Below, piece after piece: positions 26,668 to 35,904 of a stretch of DNA of 64,000 bases (position 1 is its first letter; each line of letters begins with the position of its first letter). The translations under genes were made by a program, and so were the position numbers. The notes below the pieces were generated by a model. It had not been told where the DNA came from. It saw nothing but the letters and a program-made list of their open reading frames with translations, and searched no databases. The stretch comes from Paenibacillus prosopidis (lineage in GTDB: Bacteria > Bacillota > Bacilli > Paenibacillales > Paenibacillaceae): contig NZ_QPJD01000018.1 of NCBI RefSeq assembly GCF_003337375.1, positions 1 to 64,000 on the forward strand, in the 5' to 3' direction.

Positions 26668-28074
26668 ATGAAGAATAGGTTTGTCACGAAGAGTACGCTT
26701 TCGGTCTGTTACTTGCTGGTTATTGCATTAATGCTGGCGGCATGCTCGACCAATAACGGGCCGAATGCAAAGCCGGAGGCTGAGGAGGGGGGCAGCGGCG
26801 CTGCCAAGACCAAAATTGCCTATTGGACGATGGATCGTCATGATATGGATTATATGCAGCAGCAGGTGGATACCTATAACGCCACGAATACAGATAATAT
26901 TGAAGTGGAAATGAAGGTAATGGCGGATAATTACAATCAGGCGGTGGAGGTTGCGTTTGCGAGTAATCAGGCTCCTGACATATTCAAGAGCGGTGATTTT
27001 CAAACTTACGTGAATAAAGGCTACTTTGCCCCGCTTGATACGCTGCTCAGCAAGGAGTTCCTGGCGAAATTCGATGGTCTGCTGGTTGAAAATATTTATG
27101 CCATGGATGGCCATGTCTATACGCTTCCTAATACCGGTCAGTTCTGGCGGCTGCTGTATAATGTGGATTTGCTGGAGAAGGCCGGCTACACCGAGCCTCC
27201 AAAAACGCTTGATGAAATGGTCGAGTATGCAAAGAAAATAACCGAAGTGGGCAAGTCGGAAGGCATTTATGGTTTTGCAAGCAATTTTAAAAACGGTTCC
27301 GGATTTACGCGTCCGGCTTATGCATCGGGCTCGCTCGGCTCGGACACCAGCCACGAAGGCTTTAATTATCAAACAGGGGAATTCGACTTCGGCATGTTCC
27401 GTGATATCGCGGAAGCGCTTCACCAAATCAAAAAGGACGGCAGCATGATCCCCGGGGCTGAATCACTGGACATCGATCCGCTGCGCGCGCAATTCGCACA
27501 AGGCAAAATCGGGATGTATGTGAACCATTCCAGTGAACCGGCGGTGTACACCTCGCAGTTTCCGACGGACATTCGCTGGGCATCGACGATCGTACCTACG
27601 AAGGACGGCCAAATTAACGGCGTTACATGGGTCAATGCAGCCGGTTATTTGGGGATCAGCGCTAAATCGGATAAGCAGGAGGCAGCTGTGAAGTTTTTGG
27701 AGTTCTTGTACAGCACGGAGCTTCGTTCGGAATACCAGGAGAAAGGGCTTGGAATTTCGGTTCTGCCATTCGTCAACGAGGCGGCAGGCAAGCCTGAGCT
27801 GCCAGGTATAGACGGATTTCTCCCAACTAAGTATGACGGGATCTATCCGGCGACTCCTCTGTCGATCACAGAGACGAAGCTGGAAGGCAAAAAAATGTCG
27901 GATGTGTTTATTGAGTATATTTTGACGGATAATCAGGAGCTGGATGCTGCCATTTCGGATCTGAACGTCAGATATGGAAAGGCGCTCGCAGCGGCGCGTG
28001 CGGAAGGACTGACGAATATCAAGGCCGATCCGGCATTCAGTGCCAAGAGCCTTCAGGGCTCCCTCGGCGAATAG
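26668..28074 (+). CDS. Extracellular solute-binding lipoprotein (CUT1 transporter)
   Basis: 468 residues. Signal peptide with lipobox LAAC (Cys near 26), then a family-1 solute-binding fold (KIAYWTMDRHDMDYMQQQVDTYN, NQAPDIFKSGDFQTYV, MYVNHSSEP). The start ATG 26668 follows AAGGGGAGGT; an in-frame GTG at 26608 would add 20 polar residues ahead of the signal. It delivers the substrate to the two permeases encoded upstream. From the neighbouring lyase and KdgF-like cupin, the substrate is probably a uronic-acid oligosaccharide (inference). Confidence 0.9.
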   Translation: MKNRFVTKSTLSVCYLLVIALMLAACSTNNGPNAKPEAEEGGSGAAKTKIAYWTMDRHDMDYMQQQVDTYNATNTDNIEVEMKVMADNYNQAVEVAFASNQAPDIFKSGDFQTYVNKGYFAPLDTLLSKEFLAKFDGLLVENIYAMDGHVYTLPNTGQFWRLLYNVDLLEKAGYTEPPKTLDEMVEYAKKITEVGKSEGIYGFASNFKNGSGFTRPAYASGSLGSDTSHEGFNYQTGEFDFGMFRDIAEALHQIKKDGSMIPGAESLDIDPLRAQFAQGKIGMYVNHSSEPAVYTSQFPTDIRWASTIVPTKDGQINGVTWVNAAGYLGISAKSDKQEAAVKFLEFLYSTELRSEYQEKGLGISVLPFVNEAAGKPELPGIDGFLPTKYDGIYPATPLSITETKLEGKKMSDVFIEYILTDNQELDAAISDLNVRYGKALAAARAEGLTNIKADPAFSAKSLQGSLGE

Positions 28075-28155
28075 CCGTTCAGTTGAAGGAGAGGCTGCCA
28101 GCAAGGGCAGCCTTTGTTTTTATTTTTGTTTTACTGAGAGGAGGAGAGGATTCGG

Positions 28156-30030
28156 GTGGACCATTTGTTCTTTCGAACAGGGCAAAGAAGAGAGTGGGGA
28201 GATCGTTTCAAACTGCTTTTTCCCGAGAAGGCGTCGGAAGCGATTGCGGAGGCAAACCGATGGTACGAGTGGAGCAGCTTTATTTGGAAAAATACCGGGA
28301 TCGACATGGGCTCTCCGATCGATTGGCTTCATAATCCGACCGGAGACAAGGAATTTACTTGGGGAATTAACCGCTTTAAGCATCTCCGTTCCTTAGGTAT
28401 CGCTTATGCCTGTACCGGCGACGAGAAATATGCGGCCAAAGCCTTGGAGCATATTATGGGATGGATCGATACCCAGCAGTGCCCGCGCGGTTTGCCGGCA
28501 GAAGAAATCACGTATTTTCAAAGGCCCGGTCCCTGGCGGCTGCTGGAGACGGGTCTTAGGCTTCGCCAATGGGTTTACGCTTATCATTTCTTTCATGGGT
28601 CGGAAAGCTGGACCGAAGGCTCGGAGCGGCGATTTTTCGAATCCGTCAAGGAGCATGCCTGGTTCCTCTCGACCTACACCGCAAGCATAGAAATCAACCA
28701 TTCTATCATGCATATGATCGGCCTGCTTAGCGCAGGGCTTACCTTCGCGTCATGGGAGGAGAGCGCGGGGTGGTGCAGCATCGCGGTCGAAAGGCTGGAA
28801 GAGTGCATTCGCGTGCAGGTACTGCCCGATGGCGTTCATTCAGAGCTTACTCCGCACTATCATATGGTATCGCTAGAGCTGTTCATCGATTGCGCGGTTA
28901 TGTTGAAAAAGCGGGGGCTCGCGTTCTCTGAGGAGTATGAGCGCATTTTGGCCGGGATGGTGCGATTCTCGTGCTGCATGACTAGGCAGGACGGCAGCAT
29001 GGCTCCGTTCGCGGATTCCTATGCGAGCCACCCGCCTGATCTCAACGCGGCGGCCCTTTACTATAATTACCCGGACTGGATGCTTGCCGAGCAGCTGCAT
29101 GAGCAGTTTTGGACGGTTGGTCCTGAGCGGATTGGCGAATTGCTTGCGGATGATGATGGCAGGAGGCTCCAGGCTTTTGCTAACGGTGAGAAGCTGCCTT
29201 TCGCATTCCCGGAAGCCGGGTATTACGGGCTTGGCGACGGCGAGCAGAAGCTGATTTTCGATGCTGCTGCGTTAGGGGGCCCTCATGGGCATGCGGATGC
29301 GCTTTCCTTCGAATTGTGCGCATACGGCGAAGCTTTGTTCGTGGATCCGGGGACTTACACCTATATGGAGAACCCTTGGCGCCGTTATTTCAAAAGTACG
29401 TCCGCGCATAACACCGTCCTTGTGGACGGGCAGGATCAAACGCCTTATTTGCGCACGCAGCGGTGGGGAGAGCCGGAGGCGCGGGTAGCTTTGACGGCTT
29501 GGGAGCCCCAGAGACAGATGATTTGCGCGGAGCATGACGGGTATGCGGGCCGCGGCATTATTCATAAGCGTGCCGTGTGGTTTCTGGAAAGCGGCGAGTG
29601 GGTTATCTATGACCGCTTGACGGGAACGGGAGGTCATACCTATCAACATCGTCTGCACAGCAGGCTGCTGAACTGGGAAGTGGAAAAGCTGGTGGAGGAG
29701 CATGCTGCCAAGTTTTACGCCAAAGGCAGCGGATTGGCAGGCGGAACTTCGCCGCTCGGGTGCGAAATGCTTGTTTTTGGACCTGAAGCGTTGGAGCTTG
29801 ACGTGGAGGACAGCTGGGAATCGGTCCATCCGATGACGATGCAGCCCCTTAAGGTGCTTCAGGGTCTGATGACATCGGAGGAAGGCGCTTGGTTTATTAC
29901 TGTGCTGAGGCCGTGCCGCGGCAGCGGTGAATTGCAGCCAGCGGAGTGGAGAGTTAGCACGGATGAACGCAGCCGTCCCATCCTTAGCATGAGCAGGACT
30001 GGAGAAACAACCCGGTTTCATATAAATTGA
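28156..30030 (+). CDS. Heparinase II/III-family polysaccharide lyase
   Basis: 624 residues without a signal peptide, so probably cytoplasmic and acting on imported oligosaccharides. The N-terminal 350 residues form the alpha/alpha toroid (INHSIMHMIGLLSAGLTF, HSELTPHYHMVSLELF with candidate catalytic His/Tyr). The C-terminal beta-sandwich contains the family hallmark GPHGHADALSFELCAYGEALFVDPGTYTY and STSAHNTVLVDGQDQ. Relatives eliminate uronic-acid-containing chains (heparan, alginate, other polyuronides) and leave an unsaturated uronate end. The start is GTG 28156 with GAGGAGAGG upstream. It lies between the solute-binding protein and a KdgF-like cupin. Confidence 0.85.
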   Translation: MDHLFFRTGQRREWGDRFKLLFPEKASEAIAEANRWYEWSSFIWKNTGIDMGSPIDWLHNPTGDKEFTWGINRFKHLRSLGIAYACTGDEKYAAKALEHIMGWIDTQQCPRGLPAEEITYFQRPGPWRLLETGLRLRQWVYAYHFFHGSESWTEGSERRFFESVKEHAWFLSTYTASIEINHSIMHMIGLLSAGLTFASWEESAGWCSIAVERLEECIRVQVLPDGVHSELTPHYHMVSLELFIDCAVMLKKRGLAFSEEYERILAGMVRFSCCMTRQDGSMAPFADSYASHPPDLNAAALYYNYPDWMLAEQLHEQFWTVGPERIGELLADDDGRRLQAFANGEKLPFAFPEAGYYGLGDGEQKLIFDAAALGGPHGHADALSFELCAYGEALFVDPGTYTYMENPWRRYFKSTSAHNTVLVDGQDQTPYLRTQRWGEPEARVALTAWEPQRQMICAEHDGYAGRGIIHKRAVWFLESGEWVIYDRLTGTGGHTYQHRLHSRLLNWEVEKLVEEHAAKFYAKGSGLAGGTSPLGCEMLVFGPEALELDVEDSWESVHPMTMQPLKVLQGLMTSEEGAWFITVLRPCRGSGELQPAEWRVSTDERSRPILSMSRTGETTRFHIN

Positions 30031-30052
30031 ATAGAAAGGGGAGTACGCTGCT

Positions 30053-30367
30053 ATGAGCAGATTGAACGTATGGGAAAACGCCGAGCCGGGCGTAAAACGG
30101 AAAATATTTACTCCGGGCCAGACGATCATGATGATGGAGGTTCATTTCGAGGAAGGAGCGGAGGGTTATTTGCACAGTCATGTGCATGAACAGTTTTCTT
30201 ACTGTATGGAAGGGCAGTTGGAATTTTCGGTCAACGGAGAGAAAGTCGTCGTTTCGGCGGGAGAGACGATCTACATTCCGAGCCTTGCCGAGCATGGATG
30301 CCGCGCCCTTCAGAAGAGCAAGCTGCTAGACACCTTCACTCCAATCAGGCAGGACTTAATCGGATAG
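30053..30367 (+). CDS. Cupin-domain protein, KdgF-like
   Basis: 104 residues forming one small cupin barrel. Metal-ligand motif HSHVHEQFSYCMEGQLEF, second motif SAGETIYIPSLAEHGCRAL, and a C-terminal LLDTFTPIRQDLIG. This length and the tail resemble KdgF, which linearises the 4,5-unsaturated uronate released by pectate and alginate lyases. Being 22 bases downstream of a lyase gene fits that job well. The exact substrate is inference. Confidence 0.75.
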   Translation: MSRLNVWENAEPGVKRKIFTPGQTIMMMEVHFEEGAEGYLHSHVHEQFSYCMEGQLEFSVNGEKVVVSAGETIYIPSLAEHGCRALQKSKLLDTFTPIRQDLIG

Positions 30368-30472
30368 CACGGACTGCCCGCAGGCCGACGGCAAAGATAA
30401 GAAAGGATTTGGGGAGCCATGTAGCGGCTCCCTTACTGCATTTATAGTAAGTTTAAGGGTGACTCTCCATCG

Positions 30473-31342
30473 TTAAAATCCCCTATCTTTCAAGAGATTG
30501 AAGAGCGATTCGCCATCCGTCGACTTCAGCAGCTTGCGAACGGAGACTGCGGCGGCAGCGAGCCATACAAGCAGCATGACGCCGGCGAGAACCGGGAGAA
30601 CCGTCAGTTCGAATGCGGTAAGGCCGAGAGCGGTTTGGACGGCGATGAGAAGGATCGTTATCATCCATGCGATGCTGCCGGCGTGTATCCACGTGCGGGC
30701 GGTCTTCCCGTCTGTATTTGCCCGTTCAAGCAGCCAACCGAGCAGCGGAAGTGCCTGCAGCGCATGGAAGCCAAGCCCGTGAAGGACGATCAGGTTGCCG
30801 GCGTCTCCCATATAGCGGCCCTGCAGCACGATCATCGACACACCTCCGGCGAAGGCGACCATCGTTGACACGAACGCATAGCGGATGCCTAGCACAAGCA
30901 GCGGGCGCGTTTCGGGCCGACCTTTGCGGAAAAAAGGGATCGCAAGCAGCACGGTGGCGACGATAATCAAGAGCGATTCCAGACCGAATAAAGCGCTGAA
31001 TATCGAGTCGGCAATCGTGCCGGCCTGCGAGAACCGCGGATTGATGCCGCGGAAATGCTGGATCGTCTCCGCGGCGTAGGAATAGAGAGTGCCTTGAATA
31101 AATAGCCACCGGATTATTGCCCGTTTGCGGGAACTAAGGCCGGATAACGGCATGATTGCGGCAATGGACAGGATAAATAACCCGATTGCTGCATCGAACG
31201 AAAACGCGCTTTCCAAATTCCCTTCCGGCAGTACGGCCGCTCCATTGAATCCGATGTAAAGAGCAATGATTGCGGCAAGCGCAAAACCTAGCAGACCGAT
31301 CATGACAAGCAATCGTTCACCTGCGAACAGCCTCCCGTTCAC
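30473..31342 (-). CDS. Hypothetical polytopic membrane protein
   Basis: 289 residues with about eight hydrophobic spans. There is no transporter motif I recognise. Segments such as YSYAAETIQHFRGINPRFS and LIVLHGLGFHALQALPLLGWLLE place conserved-looking His residues near the membrane. The start is unclear: GTG 31342 has AAGGA only one base away, and ATG 31303 is possible. It lies 48 bases behind the TetR-family gene on the same strand and is likely its target. Confidence 0.7.
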   Translation of the reverse strand: MNGRLFAGERLLVMIGLLGFALAAIIALYIGFNGAAVLPEGNLESAFSFDAAIGLFILSIAAIMPLSGLSSRKRAIIRWLFIQGTLYSYAAETIQHFRGINPRFSQAGTIADSIFSALFGLESLLIIVATVLLAIPFFRKGRPETRPLLVLGIRYAFVSTMVAFAGGVSMIVLQGRYMGDAGNLIVLHGLGFHALQALPLLGWLLERANTDGKTARTWIHAGSIAWMITILLIAVQTALGLTAFELTVLPVLAGVMLLVWLAAAAVSVRKLLKSTDGESLFNLLKDRGF

Positions 31343-31390
31343 GTCCTTGGCGGCATGTTGCCGCCACCTAATTAACCGCTTGCTCAGCCC

Positions 31391-31897
31391 TTATTTGAAA
31401 CAAAGCAATTGAGGCAAATTCAATACTTCCGATAGTGTAATAAGCAAACCGGTTCCGATGAATTGGCTTGCCGCCGCTTCCGCATTCGGAATATGGGCCT
31501 CGTGGAACTTGGCGGTTATCACCTTGTAAATGATAGCGAATTTGTCCCTGACATGTTCCCGAATGACGGGTTCGGCGATGGTGTACGCCTGCATGACAAG
31601 CAAAATTTCGTCACGATGCACGTTCATGATCGATACGAACGCCATTCCCATCGTTTCCTCCAACCGGTCGGCCGGCGCTTCGATCCCCGAGAACGTTTCA
31701 TAAATGCGGGTCACTGCCCGGTCAACGACCGCCTTGAACAACTCTTCCTTGCTGGCGAAGAAATGAAACACATAAGGCTGCGTTACGCCCGCCGCCTTTG
31801 CTACCAGAGCCGTCGTCGCTTTGTAATATCCCTGTTCCGCGAATACCCCCACGGCTTTATCGATGATCTGTTCTTTCCGATCTTCGCGGACGACCAT
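31391..31897 (-). CDS. TetR/AcrR-family transcriptional regulator
   Basis: 168 residues. The N-terminal HTH reads IIDKAVGVFAEQGYYKATTALVAKAAGVTQPYVFHFFASKEELFKAVV, a standard TetR domain. The C-terminal ligand domain is shorter than usual (about 110 residues). It likely represses itself and the membrane protein gene downstream. A long AT palindrome lies directly upstream of its start. Confidence 0.9.
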   Translation of the reverse strand: MVVREDRKEQIIDKAVGVFAEQGYYKATTALVAKAAGVTQPYVFHFFASKEELFKAVVDRAVTRIYETFSGIEAPADRLEETMGMAFVSIMNVHRDEILLVMQAYTIAEPVIREHVRDKFAIIYKVITAKFHEAHIPNAEAAASQFIGTGLLITLSEVLNLPQLLCFK

Positions 31898-31913
31898 TCT
31901 CTCATCCCCTTTT

Positions 31914-31935
31914 ATTTATTTATTAATAAATAAAT
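31914..31935. promoter_or_regulatory. Palindromic operator candidate for the TetR regulator
   Basis: TTTATTTATTAATAAATAAA at 31915-31934 is a perfect 20-bp palindrome, extended by one matching base on each side. It is 17 bases upstream of the TetR start, where an autoregulatory operator would sit. Low complexity weakens the case. Confidence 0.5.
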
Positions 31936-32009
31936 TTATTATTTCTCGAATTTGAAATAATGTCAAGGTGTTAATATCGGGTATAGTCAGGCTTCAACAT
32001 ATCCAACTA

Positions 32010-32038
32010 TTGACATCTCAAGATAAAACATTCATTAT
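32010..32038 (+). promoter_or_regulatory. Promoter of the PadR-CPBP operon
   Basis: -35 TTGACA (32010-32015) and -10 CATTAT (32033-32038) with a 17-base spacer, about 40 bases before the PadR start. Confidence 0.65.
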
Positions 32039-32065
32039 ATATCTATAAGACATATCTATAAGACA
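32038..32065 (+). promoter_or_regulatory. Direct repeat overlapping the transcription start, PadR operator candidate
   Basis: ATATCTATAAGAC occurs twice in tandem directly after the -10 box. The position is suitable for autorepression by the PadR protein encoded next. Confidence 0.5.
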
Positions 32066-32079
32066 TAAACGGAGGGCAT

Positions 32080-32646
32080 ATGCAGGATAAAATCATTTTA
32101 GGATTGCTTTTGGACGGGGATAAATCCTCGTACGATCTCCAAAAAACGATGGAAAAAAGTACAGGGTATTTTTACAATGCGAGCCAAGGCAGCATTCAAC
32201 CTGCGCTGAAGAAGCTGATGAGCAATAGTCATGTTACATTTTCGGAGGAGTATCAAGGAGAGAGAGTAAAGAAAGTCTATCAAATTACGGATGAAGGCAA
32301 AAAAGATTTTTTTAACTGGGCTTCTCAAGCAATCGATTTAGAAAAGCCAAGAGATCCGGCGCTTGTGAAAATGTATTTCTTTAATTATGTGGAACAGGAC
32401 CGGAAGATTGAATTGGTCGAACAATATTTGCATGAAATTAGATCCGTGATAGCAACCATGACGATGATGAAACAAATGTCACTCGAACAGATTGCGAAGA
32501 TTAAAGAACCTTTGGATACCGGAAAGATCGAAAGCAGAATGGCTACATTAACATTTGGCTTGGACTATTATACTTTTTTGAACGAGTGGTATGAGAAATA
32601 TTTAACGCAGATAAAAAATAAAATAGGGCAGGATGATGGCTCATGA
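32080..32646 (+). CDS. PadR-family transcriptional regulator
   Basis: 188 residues. The winged-helix N-terminus reads ILGLLLDGDKSSYDLQKTMEKSTGYFYNASQGSIQPALKKLMSNSHVTFSEEYQGERVKKVYQITDEGKKDF, characteristic of PadR. The C-terminal helical part is of the longer, dimerising (Vir_act_alpha_C) type. The ribosome binding site GGAGGG is clear. It overlaps the CPBP gene by four bases (ATGA) and is probably autoregulated through the repeat upstream. Confidence 0.9.
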   Translation: MQDKIILGLLLDGDKSSYDLQKTMEKSTGYFYNASQGSIQPALKKLMSNSHVTFSEEYQGERVKKVYQITDEGKKDFFNWASQAIDLEKPRDPALVKMYFFNYVEQDRKIELVEQYLHEIRSVIATMTMMKQMSLEQIAKIKEPLDTGKIESRMATLTFGLDYYTFLNEWYEKYLTQIKNKIGQDDGS

Positions 32647-33485
32647 ACGAAAGAGCAAACGATAAAAAAACGCTAAGAAATATCATTATTTTTTCACTGA
32701 TTGTATTAAGCTGCGGATGGATAGGCCGGCTAGTGGATTTGAAGGTCGGTACGGATGACAACGGCAGTCTTGGCATGCTGATTTGGATTGTTTCACCTCT
32801 TCTTACGATGGTTATTCTTCGTTCTTTCATGGGAGATGGTTGGAAGGATTTCGGTATTAAGCTAAACCTGAAGGGGAATACCTTCCCTTACATTGTTAGC
32901 ATTCTTTTCTTCCCCATTTTGGCTGTGATCATTATTTTGTTAGGGCATAATTTAAAGTGGCTGGATGCAGCGAATTTATCATCATCATTTGTAGCTGCAT
33001 TTGGGATGGCCCTCATACCTGCTTTTATTAAAAATATTTTCGAAGAATTTGCTTGGAGAGGTTACCTGGCTCCGAAGCTGTATTCGATCGGATCCAACAG
33101 GCTTTTCTTTCATATTTGCGTCGGACTGATTTGGGGCGCGTGGCATATTCCCTATACCTTTGTCATTATGCACACTACCGAAAGTATGATCACCTTTATT
33201 CCACGTATGTTAATTGGCGTTGCAGCTTTATCCATCGTGTTTGGGGAAATATGGATCATCACCCGAAGCGTATGGCCCGCTTTGATCATGCATACAGTAG
33301 GAAATTCCGTTCTGGATACTTTGTTTTTAAAAAACTACCTGGTCGTACCTAAAGCATATGAATTTTTGGTTATGCCAACTTCGGGAGTAATCCCTATTGT
33401 GATTGCCTTACTAGTGGGATTCTGGCTGTATAGAAGGAATACAACGCTTATAAAAAGTAAAAGCTCAGGCATGTACATTGCCTGA
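32643..33485 (+). CDS. CPBP-family intramembrane glutamic protease
   Basis: 280 residues, about eight membrane spans. Motif 1 is EEFAWRG (residues 134-140, catalytic Glu pair and Arg), motif 2 GLIWGAWHIPY (His near 168) and motif 3 HTVGNSVLDT, the full Abi/CPBP set. Relatives include prenyl-protein-protease-like enzymes and bacteriocin self-immunity proteins. Coupled translation with PadR implies regulated expression. The stop codon lies inside the terminator hairpin. Confidence 0.9.
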   Translation: MNERANDKKTLRNIIIFSLIVLSCGWIGRLVDLKVGTDDNGSLGMLIWIVSPLLTMVILRSFMGDGWKDFGIKLNLKGNTFPYIVSILFFPILAVIIILLGHNLKWLDAANLSSSFVAAFGMALIPAFIKNIFEEFAWRGYLAPKLYSIGSNRLFFHICVGLIWGAWHIPYTFVIMHTTESMITFIPRMLIGVAALSIVFGEIWIITRSVWPALIMHTVGNSVLDTLFLKNYLVVPKAYEFLVMPTSGVIPIVIALLVGFWLYRRNTTLIKSKSSGMYIA

Positions 33486-33495
33486 GCTTTTTTTT
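33461..33495 (+). terminator. Intrinsic terminator overlapping the CPBP stop codon
   Basis: AAGCTCAGGC and GCCTGAGCTT form a 10-bp perfect stem with a 9-base loop, followed by T residues. It may also serve the convergent gene. Confidence 0.85.
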
Positions 33496-33510
33496 CGATG
33501 AATTGCAGCT

Positions 33511-35904
33511 TTAGTTGTAGATTTGAACATCGTCGATATTGATACGACTGCCGGCTGTGCCGGATACGAGTATGCGGAAGCGAACGCTGGCAGTCTCGTT
33601 TACGGTAATGCTCTGAACAGCCAGGGTGGAGGAGCTTGAAAAGGTTCCCGTCACATCGGTCCAGCTCGAGCCGTTGTTTATGGATTTCTGCAGCTTCCAG
33701 GTCGCGCCTGTGTCTGTGCCGAAGTTGGCGTGGCTTATTTTGACCGTTTTCGCACCGGCAGCATTGAAGTTCATCGAGATGGAGCCTGCTGCTTTAATAC
33801 GGGCAGCCTGCAGTCCATTTTTCTTATCCGTACTCAGGTTGCCGATTAAAGCATTATCCATATTCCATGAGCCTGTCGCGAGAGTGACATTTCCTGCTGT
33901 GTAAGAGCCCTTGCTTCCGCTCTCGAAAGCTTCGTTTAGAATCATGACAGCTGTTGCGGTAACGGTGACCGTAAAGGATGTGCTAACGGAGCCTCCGTTC
34001 CCGTCAGCAGCAGTAGCCGTAATGGTAGCTGTGCCTGCCGCCAGCGGGTTAACGGTAATCTGCTTGCCGGAAACACTAACGGTAGCGATGGATGTATTGC
34101 TCGAAACAGCCGTAAGAGTGAGCGCATTGCCATCAGGATCGCTGAATGTATTCGTGGCATCAATGATTATCGCACTACCGCCTGCCGCAGCGCTCTGATT
34201 GGCAATCGGATTCGCCACGACTGGAGGTTGGTTGGACGCCGTAACCGTATGGCTGCCGAGGTTGGAAATAGTATCAATCGCATAAGCATCCCATTGAGAT
34301 GCATTGTAAGTGGTTGTACCGGAAGTGATCGTTCCTTTACGGACAAGCGTTTTATCGGTGCCAAATGAAGTACCTGCGGTACCGATGGCGTCGAGGCTAG
34401 TTCCATTCTTAATCAACGTAACGGAATCATCACCATTAAAGCTTAAATTGCTGGATTGCAGGTCTGCTTTTGACAAAATACCGGCGGACGCGCTAGAATT
34501 CGCTATCACGTAAACATCGCCATTTGACAATGTTCCACTTAAATTAATAGCTGTTCCGGTGTTCGATAAGCTAACGGAATATCCGGTCAAATCAACGCTT
34601 GTACCCGTGCCGTTGTAAATTTCAACCGCTTTGTTGTAGCTGCTGCCTTCTATATATTCGGAGAAGAAGATCCCTGAAGTTCCGCCCCCTCCGGATCCTC
34701 CGCCTGTCGTACCGTAGCCGTAAGAACCCGCTTTGAACGTAGAAGGATCATACCATTTGTAGCCTGCTGCCGGAGCAGCCCATGGCTCGCTTTGCGGTTC
34801 GGTGGATGTCTGGGGATTTTCCATAGCAAGAAGCGGTGTAGCTTGGTCAAGCGTAAGACCGCTGACTTGATTCAAGCTTGTATAGCTTTCCTTCGTGGAA
34901 AGCCAGTTCACTGTATTGACTAGGAGAGTCGCGTCATTTTGTTCTGAAAAGCCGGCGTAGGTTGTTTTGGTGCCGCCAGTTTCTTCCCTTTTGTACTTCG
35001 GAGTCGCATCCTCTACCGGAGAAGAATCGCCGATGAAGGCAGCTTTGCCTGCGCCTACCTTGGATATAGCAGCATAAGGACCTTCGGCGGTTCCGCCTCC
35101 TGCATACACGCCTTGATCGACTGCATTGCTCCATTTTGCGGTGGTGGCAGGCAGGTATACAATCCCTTTTGCCTTATTAGGATCGATAATAGCTAGTGTT
35201 GACCCGGCATGCATGGCTACTGTAGATACGCCGGCTGTAATATTGAAGGCTTGCGATGGAGCTACAATCTGGTTAGCCGTTACATCGCCAATGGCGTTGT
35301 ACCTGAAGCGGACTCCAAAGTTGGCAGCCAGCCAATCGGAGCTGGCCACGCCGCTCATCGCTGCGGAACTGCTTTCTTCCGTGGACATGCCAAGTGCAGG
35401 ATTCTCCCAAGCTCCGCGGCGGTAGCCATTAAACACCTCTGAGGAATCCCAACGGTTCTTGTTCCGGTCCGCATTATAATGATCCGCTATAAAAAAAATA
35501 CTGCCGCCATTCTGCACATACTGGAGCATAGCTGCTTGCTCCGACGTTTTGTATGGAATATTCGCTTCTCCAACTACGAAGACGTCATAAGCGGACAGGT
35601 CGCTTAGGACGATTGGAGTTGATTTACGCAGCTCCTTGACATCATAGCCCTCATTGGCCAAAGCATTTCCGAAGTCGGAGAACGCGCCATCAATGACCCA
35701 ATCCGCTGCACCTGCCGTTTGACCGTGCGTATTATCGAAAAGTACTTTTTTTCCGTTAGCTGTTCCGACATGCAGGATTTCAGGAGCCGGATCGTTCGGA
35801 CCCTCTGCATGAGCCTGCGGTGCATAACTAAAACTGGAGAATAAAACGCTGAAGCTTAAAGCTGAAGCCAGGAACACACGAAGCATGGGATAGCTAGCTT
35901 TCAT
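33511..35904 (-). CDS. Secreted protein with GATase-like N-terminal domain, lamin-tail and Ig-like domains
   Basis: 797 residues. The signal peptide MKASYPMLRVFLASALSFSV runs to about QAHA. Residues about 40-350 form a flavodoxin/GATase-like domain (KVLFDNTHGQ, YDVFVVGEANIP, GGSIFFIADHYNADRNKNRWD), similar to DUF4350-type domains. A Gly-rich linker (GTTGGGSGGGGTSG) leads to a lamin-tail domain (about 418-560: FFSEYIEGSSYNKAVEIYNGTG), a cadherin/Big-like domain (about 568-650) and a C-terminal jelly-roll of about 145 residues. ATG 35904 is chosen because GGAGA is 10 bases upstream. Lamin-tail proteins are often surface or nuclease-associated; no nuclease motif is seen. Confidence 0.7.
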   Translation of the reverse strand: MKASYPMLRVFLASALSFSVLFSSFSYAPQAHAEGPNDPAPEILHVGTANGKKVLFDNTHGQTAGAADWVIDGAFSDFGNALANEGYDVKELRKSTPIVLSDLSAYDVFVVGEANIPYKTSEQAAMLQYVQNGGSIFFIADHYNADRNKNRWDSSEVFNGYRRGAWENPALGMSTEESSSAAMSGVASSDWLAANFGVRFRYNAIGDVTANQIVAPSQAFNITAGVSTVAMHAGSTLAIIDPNKAKGIVYLPATTAKWSNAVDQGVYAGGGTAEGPYAAISKVGAGKAAFIGDSSPVEDATPKYKREETGGTKTTYAGFSEQNDATLLVNTVNWLSTKESYTSLNQVSGLTLDQATPLLAMENPQTSTEPQSEPWAAPAAGYKWYDPSTFKAGSYGYGTTGGGSGGGGTSGIFFSEYIEGSSYNKAVEIYNGTGTSVDLTGYSVSLSNTGTAINLSGTLSNGDVYVIANSSASAGILSKADLQSSNLSFNGDDSVTLIKNGTSLDAIGTAGTSFGTDKTLVRKGTITSGTTTYNASQWDAYAIDTISNLGSHTVTASNQPPVVANPIANQSAAAGGSAIIIDATNTFSDPDGNALTLTAVSSNTSIATVSVSGKQITVNPLAAGTATITATAADGNGGSVSTSFTVTVTATAVMILNEAFESGSKGSYTAGNVTLATGSWNMDNALIGNLSTDKKNGLQAARIKAAGSISMNFNAAGAKTVKISHANFGTDTGATWKLQKSINNGSSWTDVTGTFSSSSTLAVQSITVNETASVRFRILVSGTAGSRINIDDVQIYN

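Noticed and set aside
30473..31109. Several overlapping plus- and minus-strand frames across the membrane protein gene
   Set aside because: They are high-GC shadow frames of the 289-residue membrane protein.
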